From JACOVP01 sp964390715 (GTDB taxonomy: Archaea; Nanobdellota; Nanobdellia; SCGC-AAA011-G17; UBA489), in contig CAYMIM010000005.1 of the NCBI GenBank assembly GCA_964390715.1, forward strand, positions 1-59,086: a stretch of 59,086 bases of DNA, read 5' to 3'. Shown piece by piece: positions 42,403 through 51,078 of this stretch. The position numbers and the translations under genes are program-made. Numbering within the stretch: the stretch's first letter is position 1; each line of letters opens with the position of its first letter. The notes under the pieces are model-generated. The model was given only the letters and a program-made list of their open reading frames with translations. It was not told the origin of the DNA and made no database searches.

Positions 42403-42940
42403 ATACTTTCCTCATGTCGAGATCATTTTTAAAGATTTCTTCTATATGTTGTGCGTCTTCTAGGTCTTTTTCTGATTTAAGATAATATCTTTTGAAGGCA
42501 ATTTGCCTTTCCAGAGAAGAGATATGAAAATTCCCTTGTTTTGTTACAACATCTATAGCGTCTATAAAAGATTCTAGTTGGAGAGGAGAGAGTGCAAATT
42601 TGATTTCAAAGTTAGGGACGGTGGTATTTGGTTTTGCAAAACGAAGAGCTGATCCATCCTTAAGATACTCATACATTTCATTAACATCTTCAGTATTCAA
42701 GCACCAATATTTTTTTTGGAGATCTGCATAGAGGCTTTTATACTGATCTTGGGAAAGTTTTGGAATAAAAATATCTACATCTTCTGTAGCCCTTGTTCTT
42801 CCTAGTAAAATAGAGACATAGCCGCTGATAATCACATAGGGAGTGTGTTTTTGCAGAAGAGTAATAAACTGTAGCACAAAAATGTCTAGATCGCTGAGAA
42901 TCCTATCCATCTGTATGGTTTTAGAGTCTATAAATTTCAT
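42365..42940 (-). CDS. MNT/AbiEii-like nucleotidyltransferase
   Basis: This 191-residue protein has an N-terminal nucleotidyltransferase fold. IISGYVSILLGRTRATEDVDIFIPK (cited in part) carries the catalytic D54 and D56, and FEIKFAL may hold the third acidic residue. The usual G-S of the P-loop is S-G here. Related proteins include AbiEii/MenA-type toxins, which modify tRNA, and MNT antitoxins, which AMPylate a HEPN toxin. No HEPN protein is adjacent; the partner is the overlapping 80-residue gene. A leftward TATA box gtttataaa (42962-42970) is 30 bases from the ATG. Confidence 0.72.
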   Translation of the reverse strand: MKFIDSKTIQMDRILSDLDIFVLQFITLLQKHTPYVIISGYVSILLGRTRATEDVDIFIPKLSQDQYKSLYADLQKKYWCLNTEDVNEMYEYLKDGSALRFAKPNTTVPNFEIKFALSPLQLESFIDAIDVVTKQGNFHISSLERQIAFKRYYLKSEKDLEDAQHIEEIFKNDLDMRKVYAYKQRIEKSLS

Positions 42941-43034
42941 GAAGGTAAGAAGAGTAAAGACTTTATAAACACTCTGAGGTCGCGTGAGAAGCTTTCAAAA
43001 AGCTATATAAAGCTAAGAAGAGAGGTAAAGAGAT

Positions 43035-43412
43035 ATGGCAGATAAAATAATCCAGGGAACATATACAGAAATTAAGATAGCTGAAAAAAGAAAAGTAATC
43101 AAGGCAGATCAGAAAAATATCATCTGGGAGCAGGATCCATTAGGGTATTTCTTGATTAAAATCGACAAAAAAGAGAAAGTAATCAGGGTAGGCTTTTGTA
43201 CCAACGACAATAAGATGGGAAAAGAGTTCGTAGGAAAAACTGCGGAAGAAATCTACCACACAATCCTGGCGCATAAGCTAATCTCCGTTCTAGCGCATGC
43301 TTGTAATCTGGGAAGAGAGCTTGCAAAAGCGGAAATCGCGCTTGAATACGATCTAGAATACGTGCAAGATGATAAATTAACTCTAGGTAAAAAAGAAGAG
43401 AATGAATTATAA
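43035..43412 (+). CDS. DUF4346-like small protein
   Basis: This 125-residue soluble protein has a core EQDPLGYFLIKIDKKEKVIRVGFC, which matches the DUF4346 pattern (DPxGYFLIxID...I.VGFC) linked to tetrahydromethanopterin S-methyltransferase subunit A-like and thymidylate-synthase-associated proteins. GKTAEEIYHTILAHKLIS and the following helical segment fit the rest of the domain. It stands alone here with its own TATA box ctatataaag (43003-43012). Its function in this lineage is unknown. Confidence 0.6.
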   Translation: MADKIIQGTYTEIKIAEKRKVIKADQKNIIWEQDPLGYFLIKIDKKEKVIRVGFCTNDNKMGKEFVGKTAEEIYHTILAHKLISVLAHACNLGRELAKAEIALEYDLEYVQDDKLTLGKKEENEL

Positions 43413-44264
43413 CTTAGGTTTTCTAGCTAAAAGAATAAAATCATAAGTAAATTGTTTTCCAATATGGAAGAAATTTAGTAATTCGTCAAATAAATTAAGC
43501 GCTGCGGTTAAGAGTGGTTTTTTATCGAAGAATGTTCCTCCATAGACTAGTGGTCCTCTTCGTATTTTTTCTAGGTGAAATCCAGTAGTCTTTAGTATGT
43601 GTTTAATTTCTGCCAAAGACATCACAGACCAATGATAATCACCATCAATATATTTTGGCTTAATGCCGAATAATTCTTCAGCGATAGCGTGTCCTCCTTT
43701 CACATGGTCAGGATCTTCAATAGAGCTTTTCACTTTCTTTCTAAAAGGAATGAGGTATTTGAATTGGTTATTTTTATTCGGTGTAGAGATTACCAGTAGT
43801 CCATTAGGATTCAAAGCGGCGTACATGTTTTGCAAGGTAGTTTTGACATCATGCACATGTTCAATAGTTTCAATGCAGATAATAATATCATAAGTCTCTT
43901 TAGGTTTCTCTTGCTCAATGTTCAAGACAGAAAAGCCAATGTGTTTCTGCGTGGTTTTGTTCTTCATATGTTTTTGAAGATCTTTGGCGTAAGCTATTTT
44001 GATAGGATCTATGTCTATGCCATGAAAAAGCATGTTTTTAGCGCGATACTTGTGCAGGAAGTGAAACATGGCTCCACCATAGTAACATCCAACATCCAAA
44101 ACACGTAAAGTATCTTTACCTAATCGCTTAACAGCCGCGTCAAAGAATTGCTCAACAACAAGATTAATCTTGCTTCGTGAAGAGAAAATAGTATGAGAAG
44201 TAACCCAATTAGAGAGAATCTTTTCAGAGTAGATCTCATTCAGCAATGCTTGATCGTCTTTCAT
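43407..44264 (-). CDS. SAM-dependent class I methyltransferase
   Basis: This 285-residue protein has motif I VLDVGCYYGGAMFHFL, FHGIDIDPIKIAYA, motif IV YDIIICIETIEHVHD and ISTPNKNNQF. These are typical of methyltransferases in glycan clusters (UbiG/type 11). The C-terminal domain may bind the acceptor. A leftward TATA box cttttaaa at 44288-44295 lies 31 bases from the ATG. Its 3' end overlaps the convergent DUF4346-like gene by 6 bases. Confidence 0.82.
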   Translation of the reverse strand: MKDDQALLNEIYSEKILSNWVTSHTIFSSRSKINLVVEQFFDAAVKRLGKDTLRVLDVGCYYGGAMFHFLHKYRAKNMLFHGIDIDPIKIAYAKDLQKHMKNKTTQKHIGFSVLNIEQEKPKETYDIIICIETIEHVHDVKTTLQNMYAALNPNGLLVISTPNKNNQFKYLIPFRKKVKSSIEDPDHVKGGHAIAEELFGIKPKYIDGDYHWSVMSLAEIKHILKTTGFHLEKIRRGPLVYGGTFFDKKPLLTAALNLFDELLNFFHIGKQFTYDFILLARKPKL

Positions 44265-44313
44265 GGAAAATGAAGCTAGGAAAACTCTTTAAAAGCTTTT
44301 CTTGGTCTAGGGT

Positions 44314-45030
44314 CTAGAGTCGTCTAAAGAGAGATAAAAACCGTAATTTGAAGACCATTAAATATCCTTTATAGAGATGTTTGTACCCTAGTTTAGAGAC
44401 TCCTTTGGTTCGTTCATGAAAAGCGATAGGAACTTCTGCTAGCTTAAAGCCATGTAAGTGTGTTTTGTACAAAATTTCTTGCACAATATCTGGACCAGTA
44501 GCGAGCATCTTGTCTAAGTTCACTTTGTCAAACACTTTTCGTTTGAAACATCGATATCCTGAGTTGCAATCTTTAACTTGTAATCCTAAGAACAAACGAA
44601 TATACAGATTCGCGAATTTAGTTAGCGATTGTCTTCTAAAAGGTCGATCATCATCTGTCCCGCCAGTGACTGCTCGTGAACCAAGTACAGCGTCAGCATG
44701 GTCTAATCCTTGTAAAAGACTGGGTAAGTACTTAGGATCATGTGAAAAATCAGCGTCCATCTCACAAATAACGTCTGCGCCCAACTCTAGAGCTTTTTTA
44801 AATCCAGCGATGCCTGCGGTCCCTCTTCCTCGTGCATGAGAGCGAACAAGAACATGGATATTTTTATGGTTTTTTCCCATCTTGCGAGCTAAATCTGCTG
44901 TGCCATCTGGACTGTTGTCATCTACCACAAGAAAATGAGCATGCTTCAGTTTTAAAGCGAGCAATGCTCGTAATAACTCCTGAATGTTGCTTGCTTCATT
45001 ATACGTGGGAATAACAACGAAAGTCTTCAT
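44314..45030 (-). CDS. Dolichyl-phosphate mannose synthase-like GT2 (Dpm1 type)
   Basis: This 238-residue enzyme has the full Dpm1 pattern: VVIPTYNEASNIQELL, VVDDNSPDGTADLA, CEMDADFSHDPKYLP with the D-A-D metal site, VLGSRAVTGG and KDCNSGYRCFKRKV, then EVPIAFHERTKGVSKLG. It makes a polyprenyl-phosphate hexose, most likely mannose, at the inner membrane face. GT-C enzymes in the same island would use the product. No C-terminal membrane helices are present, as in the short archaeal and yeast-like forms. Leftward TATA-like attaaaaa at 45053-45060. Confidence 0.9.
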   Translation of the reverse strand: MKTFVVIPTYNEASNIQELLRALLALKLKHAHFLVVDDNSPDGTADLARKMGKNHKNIHVLVRSHARGRGTAGIAGFKKALELGADVICEMDADFSHDPKYLPSLLQGLDHADAVLGSRAVTGGTDDDRPFRRQSLTKFANLYIRLFLGLQVKDCNSGYRCFKRKVFDKVNLDKMLATGPDIVQEILYKTHLHGFKLAEVPIAFHERTKGVSKLGYKHLYKGYLMVFKLRFLSLFRRL

Positions 45031-45121
45031 GAAAAAAGAAGAAAGAAAGGTGTTTTTAATGCTTTCTGAGGTAAAGGTCTAATAAAAAGGTTTTTTAAAG
45101 GGAAGAAGTAAGAAAAAAGGA

Positions 45122-46651
45122 ATGAAAGAGCAAAACACACTCGCTCATAAAATTATAGGATGGTTAAAAAATCCTTGGCATGTCGCGTTTCTCTGTATAC
45201 TTATTGTAGGAATAATTCTCAGATTAAAATATTTTAATATAAACACTGGAATTTGGTGGGATGAGGGAGAGTATCTGCTCAAGGCCAAAGATTGGGGATA
45301 TGGAGCGCCCATGGAGCATTATTGGAGTGGACGTCCTATTGCTCTCACAGTGCTTTGGGCATTGTTATTCAAGCTGGGTGCAAATGAGGTAGTCTTAAGA
45401 TTCTTCACGGAATTATTGCCTTCTATCGGAACAGTCATAGTTATTTATTTGTTGGGAAAAGAGTTGTACAATCAGAAAGTTGGTGTCGTTGCCGCGGCTA
45501 TGATGTCTGTTTTCTGGTTGCACTTGTTCTTCACAGCGCGATTACTGATGGATCTGCCAGGATTATTCTTCGCGATGATGTCTATCCTCTTCTTTTGGAA
45601 AGGATTTGTCAAAAAACAGGGCAATAAGTATATTTATTTGACAGCTTTATTCACAGTGCTGACCGCATTAACAAAATATAACGATGGTATGATTGTTTTC
45701 GCTTTCATTATTATCCTTGTATTATTAGAAAGACTAAATTTCTTAAAAAATAAAGCCATGTGGAAAGCTGCTGGATTAGTGACAGTCATAATTCTCATCC
45801 CTTACATGATTTTCAACTACAAAAGCTTCGGAGATCCATTGCCAGGGCTAACAACATACGTTCTTTCACCAGTCACTTCAGCTATTTATCAGTTTGATAC
45901 TCCTGCTTATTACATCTTCCATTATTTCATTGAGTTTTTGTTTACATTCTGGTTCATTATTTTCTTAGTAGGTCTTCTAACCTTATGGAGATTTTTCATA
46001 AGCATAGATCAGTTAGTCAAAAGAAAAGAAACGCGTCATGTCAATGACTTATTAATGATCTTGCTCATCATTTTACCATTAATTTTCTTCGTCTTCATCT
46101 ACAAGGTCGCTGTGCATCAATACTTATTCCTGATGATGCCTGCGGTATTCCTCTTGATGGCAAAGGCTACCATAGAAATGAGTGACTTCATCAGCAAATA
46201 CAACAAATATGTAGGGATTGTGGTCATTGTAGCGATTGTGGCTATCGGTGGATACGTGCAATTGACTCATGCTGATGCGATAATAGAGAACAAGAAGGCA
46301 AGCTTCGCAGAGATCAAAGAAGCAGGTATTTGGGTAAAAGAGAACACTGGACCAACGGAAAATGTCATGATTACTAACAACGAAATGGAATTCGCGGCGT
46401 ATGCGGAAAGAAGATATGTAAATGAGGGAGATAATAGATCAGAATTCGAGCAAATATTGGTAAAAGAGAAACCAAAATATGTTATTTTATCATTATTATT
46501 CCAGAATGAGGAGTTTGAATGGATTATTCCCTTATTGAATACTGATAGAGAGAGATTCATGCCAGTCCAAGCGTGGTTTGGAGACCAAGAGAAGAAGCAG
46601 CCGCGTGTAGTAATCTACAAAGTACTGAAGTATGAGACTAGAGAAGCATAA
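45122..46651 (+). CDS. GT39/PMT-like membrane glycosyltransferase
   Basis: This 509-residue protein has about 11-12 membrane segments. The first outer loop INTGIWWDEGEYLLKA carries the D-E pair required for catalysis in PMT/ArnT enzymes, and EHYWSGRPI lies where the second loop begins. A soluble domain of about 110 residues follows the last membrane helix. It should use a polyprenyl-phosphate sugar on the outer face. TATA box ttttttaaag at 45091-45100, 31 bases before the ATG. Confidence 0.82.
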   Translation: MKEQNTLAHKIIGWLKNPWHVAFLCILIVGIILRLKYFNINTGIWWDEGEYLLKAKDWGYGAPMEHYWSGRPIALTVLWALLFKLGANEVVLRFFTELLPSIGTVIVIYLLGKELYNQKVGVVAAAMMSVFWLHLFFTARLLMDLPGLFFAMMSILFFWKGFVKKQGNKYIYLTALFTVLTALTKYNDGMIVFAFIIILVLLERLNFLKNKAMWKAAGLVTVIILIPYMIFNYKSFGDPLPGLTTYVLSPVTSAIYQFDTPAYYIFHYFIEFLFTFWFIIFLVGLLTLWRFFISIDQLVKRKETRHVNDLLMILLIILPLIFFVFIYKVAVHQYLFLMMPAVFLLMAKATIEMSDFISKYNKYVGIVVIVAIVAIGGYVQLTHADAIIENKKASFAEIKEAGIWVKENTGPTENVMITNNEMEFAAYAERRYVNEGDNRSEFEQILVKEKPKYVILSLLFQNEEFEWIIPLLNTDRERFMPVQAWFGDQEKKQPRVVIYKVLKYETREA

Positions 46652-46654
46652 TTA

Positions 46655-47524
46655 CTATTTCTTTGCGACAACAGCGTACTCATCAAACATGTTAAACGGC
46701 ACTACGATAGTATCCATATGCAAAAACTTAAACACTTTTAATCCAAAACGGGAAAATGGACCTAAAAATGACGCGGATTTCTCAGCTAAAGTGTTTAATG
46801 ATCTGTATCTTCCCAAGTGTTTGAAAGAATAAGGGGTAAATCCAGTTTCTCTTAATAGTCTGCGAAGATGTTGCTTGCTAAAATAATAAAGATGTTCTCT
46901 CGGTTTGAAGTGGAACCAATGTTTGCCCATGATTTTTGCTATAAAGCTTCCATCATCAGGGGTCACTAAGAATAAAAGGCCATGTTGTTTCAAGAGTTCA
47001 TGCACTTTGCGAAGTAATGCTCGAGGATCAGGAATATGTTCAATCAGATCATTCATCACAATAAGGTCAAAGGAATTCTTTTTGTAAGATGCCTTTAACA
47101 CATCACCAATCTTCAAATGAACACCAGAGTCTTTAAAAAAAGGTTTGACCTTTGCGTTAATATCAATGCCGTGACATTCCCATCCTCGTTGCTTGGCTGC
47201 GAATAACAAGGTTCCAATGTTACAGCCAATATCAAGAATGCGTAATTTTTTCTTGTCTCCAGAAATCTTCTGAAGGAAGTCCAGTCGTTTGGTAAATGTT
47301 TTATGATCTGCGTGTCGAGTTTCCTGATAATAAGAATGGGGAGAAATAGCGTCAGAATTATACAACTGGGATAAAGTTTCTGGTTTGAGTCGCGGGTTGA
47401 CATAAGTGAGATGACATTGCTTGCAGCGCACTACTCGCAGACCATCCTTTTGAAAGCGTTCTTCTGCGTCTTGAGACTTGCAAATAAGGCAGGAGACAGT
47501 TTCGACGGAATGTTGAAAAGCCAT
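46655..47524 (-). CDS. Methyltransferase with N-terminal zinc-binding motif
   Basis: Two C-x-x-C pairs at C12/C15 and C34/C37 form a zinc finger. LTYVNPRLKPETL after it is the common linker in methyltransferases of this class. Motif I is ILDIGCNIGTLLFAA, followed by CHGIDINAKV and DLIVMNDLIEHIPDP. These zinc-finger type 12 or type 11 methyltransferases often act on nucleotide sugars (NovU/TylCIII-like C-methyltransferases have a similar front part). A leftward TATA-like cttttaaa at about 47546-47553 lies 29 bases from the ATG. Confidence 0.83.
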   Translation of the reverse strand: MAFQHSVETVSCLICKSQDAEERFQKDGLRVVRCKQCHLTYVNPRLKPETLSQLYNSDAISPHSYYQETRHADHKTFTKRLDFLQKISGDKKKLRILDIGCNIGTLLFAAKQRGWECHGIDINAKVKPFFKDSGVHLKIGDVLKASYKKNSFDLIVMNDLIEHIPDPRALLRKVHELLKQHGLLFLVTPDDGSFIAKIMGKHWFHFKPREHLYYFSKQHLRRLLRETGFTPYSFKHLGRYRSLNTLAEKSASFLGPFSRFGLKVFKFLHMDTIVVPFNMFDEYAVVAKK

Positions 47525-47554
47525 AGGGAAGGGTCAGTGAGGTGATTTAAAAGG

Positions 47555-48748
47555 TTATTGCCGTGGAAGGGTTTTAAGGACTTGTTCGTTGAAATGATCC
47601 CAGGTATAGATCTGCAAAACTTCTTCTCTGTTCTTTTTTCCTATCTTTTGCGCGAGTTTAGGGTTAGCTAATAATCTTTCTATCGCTCTGGCAATAGAAG
47701 TAGCTTTAGTCTCATCAACGAGATAGCCATTCACTCCTTCTTTGATCAAAATGCGGAGTTGTGGATAGTCACTTGCGACAACAGGCTTCGCGCATGCTTT
47801 GTAATCATGTACTTTTAAGGGAGAATAATAATATCCCAAGGCTTTGAAAGGAGGATATCGTCTGTCAAAAAGAGCAAGACAAACATCAGCGACAGTAATG
47901 TAGTGAACAACTTCGTGATTAGGTACTTTTCCCACAAAGATAACATGAGTCTCCAAGCCTTTTGCTCTTACTAATTGAACAACTGTATCATAAGTCTCTC
48001 CATGTCCTACAATAAGAAATTTTATTCGTTTATCTTTCTTAACTAAATAGCTAAGAGCGTTGATCATGGCTTCCCATGCGTGCCATCGTGAAAAACTTCC
48101 TATATATAATAAGGTTTTTCCTGGAGTAAGATGATATTTTTGTCGAAGATGTTTGACATCTTGCATCGGGCGGAACATCTGAGTGTCTGCGCCATACTGT
48201 AAAAGCAAAGAGCGTTTGTGGGGAAGATGTTCTAGTGAGGAAATATGTGTGGCAACAACAACAGAAGCGTGTCGCAGGATAAAACGATGGAGTTTTTCAA
48301 CAAGAGTAAAGCGCAGACTGTTTTTTTGTAGTTCTCCACGTAGCAAAGGAACTTGTAACACAGGCTCATTCAATTCATAATAGGTAGTTTTACCAGAAAT
48401 TAATCCAGCAATCACCGCGCCACCACCAAAGATTCTACCTCTTTCGTAAATAAATGTAATATCTTTTATCAAAAGTAAAAATTGTGTTGCTAACCAGGCG
48501 TACAAAAAATAAAGAATGACTTTGACCACAGGAATATGTAAGAAAGGAAAGCGAATAATCGTTAAATGGTCTTGTGTTTCAAGAAAGGGTTGTCCTCGTT
48601 CTCTTTTGCTAAGCAAATAAACATGTTTGCAGTATTTTTTCAGAGAAATGACAGCACCACCTACATGTTCTGATCCTCCGTGAGCTCCTGGATAAGCTAT
48701 GTCAAGCGCGCTATAAATTCCAGTAATATCTCTTCGTAAAGCAACCAT
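47555..48748 (-). CDS. Glycosyltransferase family 4 (GT-B)
   Basis: From ATG 48748 the product starts MVALRRDITGIYSALDIAYPG and then GGSEHVGGAV, the acceptor-side glycine-rich loop. The C-terminal half has LLYIGSFSRWHAWEAMINAL, LIVGHGETYDTVVQ and YYSPLKVHDYKACAKPVV, where the usual E-x7-E is altered. I use this start because a leftward TATA box (48771-48778) is 30 bases upstream. The longer in-frame opening from 48856 crosses the divergent GT9 promoter. The donor is unknown. Confidence 0.82.
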   Translation of the reverse strand: MVALRRDITGIYSALDIAYPGAHGGSEHVGGAVISLKKYCKHVYLLSKRERGQPFLETQDHLTIIRFPFLHIPVVKVILYFLYAWLATQFLLLIKDITFIYERGRIFGGGAVIAGLISGKTTYYELNEPVLQVPLLRGELQKNSLRFTLVEKLHRFILRHASVVVATHISSLEHLPHKRSLLLQYGADTQMFRPMQDVKHLRQKYHLTPGKTLLYIGSFSRWHAWEAMINALSYLVKKDKRIKFLIVGHGETYDTVVQLVRAKGLETHVIFVGKVPNHEVVHYITVADVCLALFDRRYPPFKALGYYYSPLKVHDYKACAKPVVASDYPQLRILIKEGVNGYLVDETKATSIARAIERLLANPKLAQKIGKKNREEVLQIYTWDHFNEQVLKTLPRQ

Positions 48749-48770
48749 AGAGAGGAAGAGCGTAAAGCGG

Positions 48771-48778
48771 TTTAAATG
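48771..48778 (-). promoter_or_regulatory. TATA box that sets the start of the GT4 gene at 48748
   Basis: Leftward catttaaa has its upstream edge 30 bases from ATG 48748. Confidence 0.5.
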
Positions 48779-48815
48779 GGTTTCCCTGCTCAAAAACAAG
48801 GCCAAAGAAAGAAGG

Positions 48816-48824
48816 TTTTTAAAG
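48816..48824 (+). promoter_or_regulatory. TATA box of the GT9-GT4-GT2 operon
   Basis: tttttaaag lies 29 bases before ATG 48845. It rules against the in-frame ATG at 48776, which lies upstream of the box. Confidence 0.55.
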
Positions 48825-48844
48825 CCAAATGCTGTCAAAGAACG

Positions 48845-49963
48845 ATGCCAATCCACCCTTTAAAGCGAATAGAGGACAGACTAAGAGACGTAGCTATGCG
48901 GGTAGACTATGCTGCTTACCTAGTAACCAATCCATTCAAATTCCAAGCGCTCCCAAAAAAGATCAATCGTATTCTGGTAGTGGAAATGTTGCAATTAGGA
49001 GACATCTTAGTCGCTACTCCTGCCTTCAAAGCGTTAAAAGACAAGTACAAAAGCGCGAAAATTGATGTGTTAATCAATCCAGCGACGAGAACATTAGTAG
49101 AAGGGAACAAGCATATCAATGAGATTATCTCTTACACTTCTTTTGGAGAGACATTGAAAAGAGTTTCCAACAACAAATACGATCTGGCAATCATTTTACA
49201 TCCAGGGTCGCTCAAAATAAGCGCGTTGCTCTTGCTCGCTAAAGTAAAATATCGTGTTGGCGCGACAAAAGCGGGTGTGTTCTCAGGAAAAGGATTCTTT
49301 CTCAACAAAAAAATAAAGCCAAATCTAAAATGGCAGCATAAAATTGAGGATAATCTAGATGTCTTGCGTGCAATCAATATCCATCCAAAGGAAAAGCCAA
49401 AGATAGAAGTGCCAGTAGATCAAAATGCGAAGAAAGTCGTGGCAAAATTCCTGAAACATTGGAAAGGAAAAAAAATTATGATGCACATGGTATCAAAACA
49501 CAAGTCACATCATTGGATGCCGGAGCGTGTTGCGCGATTAGCTGACGCATTAATCACAAAATACAAAGCTACACTTCTGTTCACAGGTACAAAAGGAGAT
49601 ATCAGGCATATTGAATATATCAGAAGTCATATCCGTCAGAAGCAGCGTACGCAGAATATCGCTGGAAGAACAAACATGCGGCAATTAGTGGCTTTGACAA
49701 GTGAGGTAAATTTAGTGGTTACTGTAGACACATCAGTAACACACATCGCGTCAGCGACAGACACTCCAGTAGTCGTTCTTTTCGGTCCTACGGTGCCGAT
49801 ATTTTGGGGACCATCTTCAAAAAAGGGCAGGTATATTTGGAAAGAGAAGGAAGCGTGTGTAGGTTGCAGAAGAAGTTTGTGTATCTATAACAAAGGATAT
49901 GAATGTATGCGTTCTATTTACGAAAGTGAAGTGCTCCAGAAGATTGCTGAGGTATTTCCATGA
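48845..49963 (+). CDS. Glycosyltransferase family 9 (heptosyltransferase-like)
   Basis: After an N-terminal helix, the GT-B domain starts ILVVEMLQLGDILVATPAFKAL, the GT9 signature. The second half has VDTSVTHIASATDTPVVVLFGPT, the classic donor-site motif, and a Cys-rich ending (EACVGCRRSLCIYNKGYEC). Bacterial members transfer heptose from ADP-heptose to lipopolysaccharide. An archaeon has no LPS, so the donor here is probably another nucleotide sugar. It is the first gene of a rightward operon that continues with GT4 and GT2 genes through ATGA overlaps. Confidence 0.88.
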   Translation: MPIHPLKRIEDRLRDVAMRVDYAAYLVTNPFKFQALPKKINRILVVEMLQLGDILVATPAFKALKDKYKSAKIDVLINPATRTLVEGNKHINEIISYTSFGETLKRVSNNKYDLAIILHPGSLKISALLLLAKVKYRVGATKAGVFSGKGFFLNKKIKPNLKWQHKIEDNLDVLRAINIHPKEKPKIEVPVDQNAKKVVAKFLKHWKGKKIMMHMVSKHKSHHWMPERVARLADALITKYKATLLFTGTKGDIRHIEYIRSHIRQKQRTQNIAGRTNMRQLVALTSEVNLVVTVDTSVTHIASATDTPVVVLFGPTVPIFWGPSSKKGRYIWKEKEACVGCRRSLCIYNKGYECMRSIYESEVLQKIAEVFP

Positions 49964-51078
49964 AAATAGCGCGGGTCTGTTCGTTCTTCTATCCAGTGGA
50001 TGGCGGTATGGAGACGCATGTGCTGGAAGAAACCAAAGAATTAGCGAAGCGAGGACATCAAGTGACAGTATACACTTCAGATGCGCTCAGAACAGGTAAA
50101 TATCCTAAAAAAAGAGAAGTCATCAATAAAGTAAGGATAGAACGGTTGCCGACAATCGCGCGATTAAGTTACTTGACTTTACTGTTTCCAAGTGTTTGGG
50201 TAAAGGCATGGACAGCAGACTATGATATCATGCACGTGAATTCATTTCGTCAGCCGCATAACCTCTGTATCCTGTTAGCAAAACTGCGGGGTAAAAAGAC
50301 CGTGCTTGGTGTGCATTGGCCAGAATATCCAAAAGAACTGCGTTCACCACTCATGAATCTGCTGATTCCTCTTTTTGATCTCACGTTGGGAAATATTATA
50401 CTAAGAAGCGCGGATAAAGTGATTGTGCAAACGAAAGCAGAAGAGCAATGGGTGCAAAAAAAGTTTGGAAAAATAAAAAATATAACTATTCTTCCTCCAG
50501 GGATAAAAAAAGAGTATCTCAAAAAAACAAGTCCAGTTATTTTCAGGAAAAAACATAAAATCAAGGGGAAAATGGTGTTATATGTAGGAAGATTGCATGA
50601 AAGCAAAGGTATTTTCAAGATTGCTGCTATTGCTCCAGAGTTCAAGGACACTACATTTGTTATCGCGGGTGATGGTCCGCAAAGAAAGGAGCTTGAACAG
50701 AGCATAAAAAGAGAAAAAATAAAGAATGTCAAAATCGTAGGTCGTATTTCAGAGGAGGAAAAACGGGAAGCATATGCTGCTTGCGATGTTTTTTTACACC
50801 CAACAGAATATGATGCTTTCGGCATTACGCTCTTAGAAGCGATGGCGCAAGAAAAACCAGTGTTAGCATCACACGTTGGTGGAATTCCCTCTGTTGTTGG
50901 TCTGGAAGGACTAACTTTTAAAAAAAATGACTTGGATGATCTCAAAAAGAAGCTAAGAAAACTCTTGGACAGTAAAAAGCTAAGAGATGAGTTAGGAAAA
51001 AGAGGAAAAAAGAAAGTAGAAGAGTTGACTTGGGATAAAATTGCGCTAAGACTAGAAAGAATCTACCGATCACTATGA
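49960..51078 (+). CDS. Glycosyltransferase family 4 (GT-B)
   Basis: This 372-residue protein is a full GT4: IARVCSFFYPVDGGMETHVLE at the start (cited in part) with the glycine-rich acceptor loop, LYVGRLHESKGIFKIAAIA, VIAGDGPQRKELEQ, and the E-x7-E segment in HPTEYDAFGITLLEAMAQE. VLASHVGGIPSVV follows. It resembles PimB/WaaG-type enzymes. It shares 4 bases with the GT9 gene and 4 with the following GT2 gene. Confidence 0.9.
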   Translation: MKIARVCSFFYPVDGGMETHVLEETKELAKRGHQVTVYTSDALRTGKYPKKREVINKVRIERLPTIARLSYLTLLFPSVWVKAWTADYDIMHVNSFRQPHNLCILLAKLRGKKTVLGVHWPEYPKELRSPLMNLLIPLFDLTLGNIILRSADKVIVQTKAEEQWVQKKFGKIKNITILPPGIKKEYLKKTSPVIFRKKHKIKGKMVLYVGRLHESKGIFKIAAIAPEFKDTTFVIAGDGPQRKELEQSIKREKIKNVKIVGRISEEEKREAYAACDVFLHPTEYDAFGITLLEAMAQEKPVLASHVGGIPSVVGLEGLTFKKNDLDDLKKKLRKLLDSKKLRDELGKRGKKKVEELTWDKIALRLERIYRSL

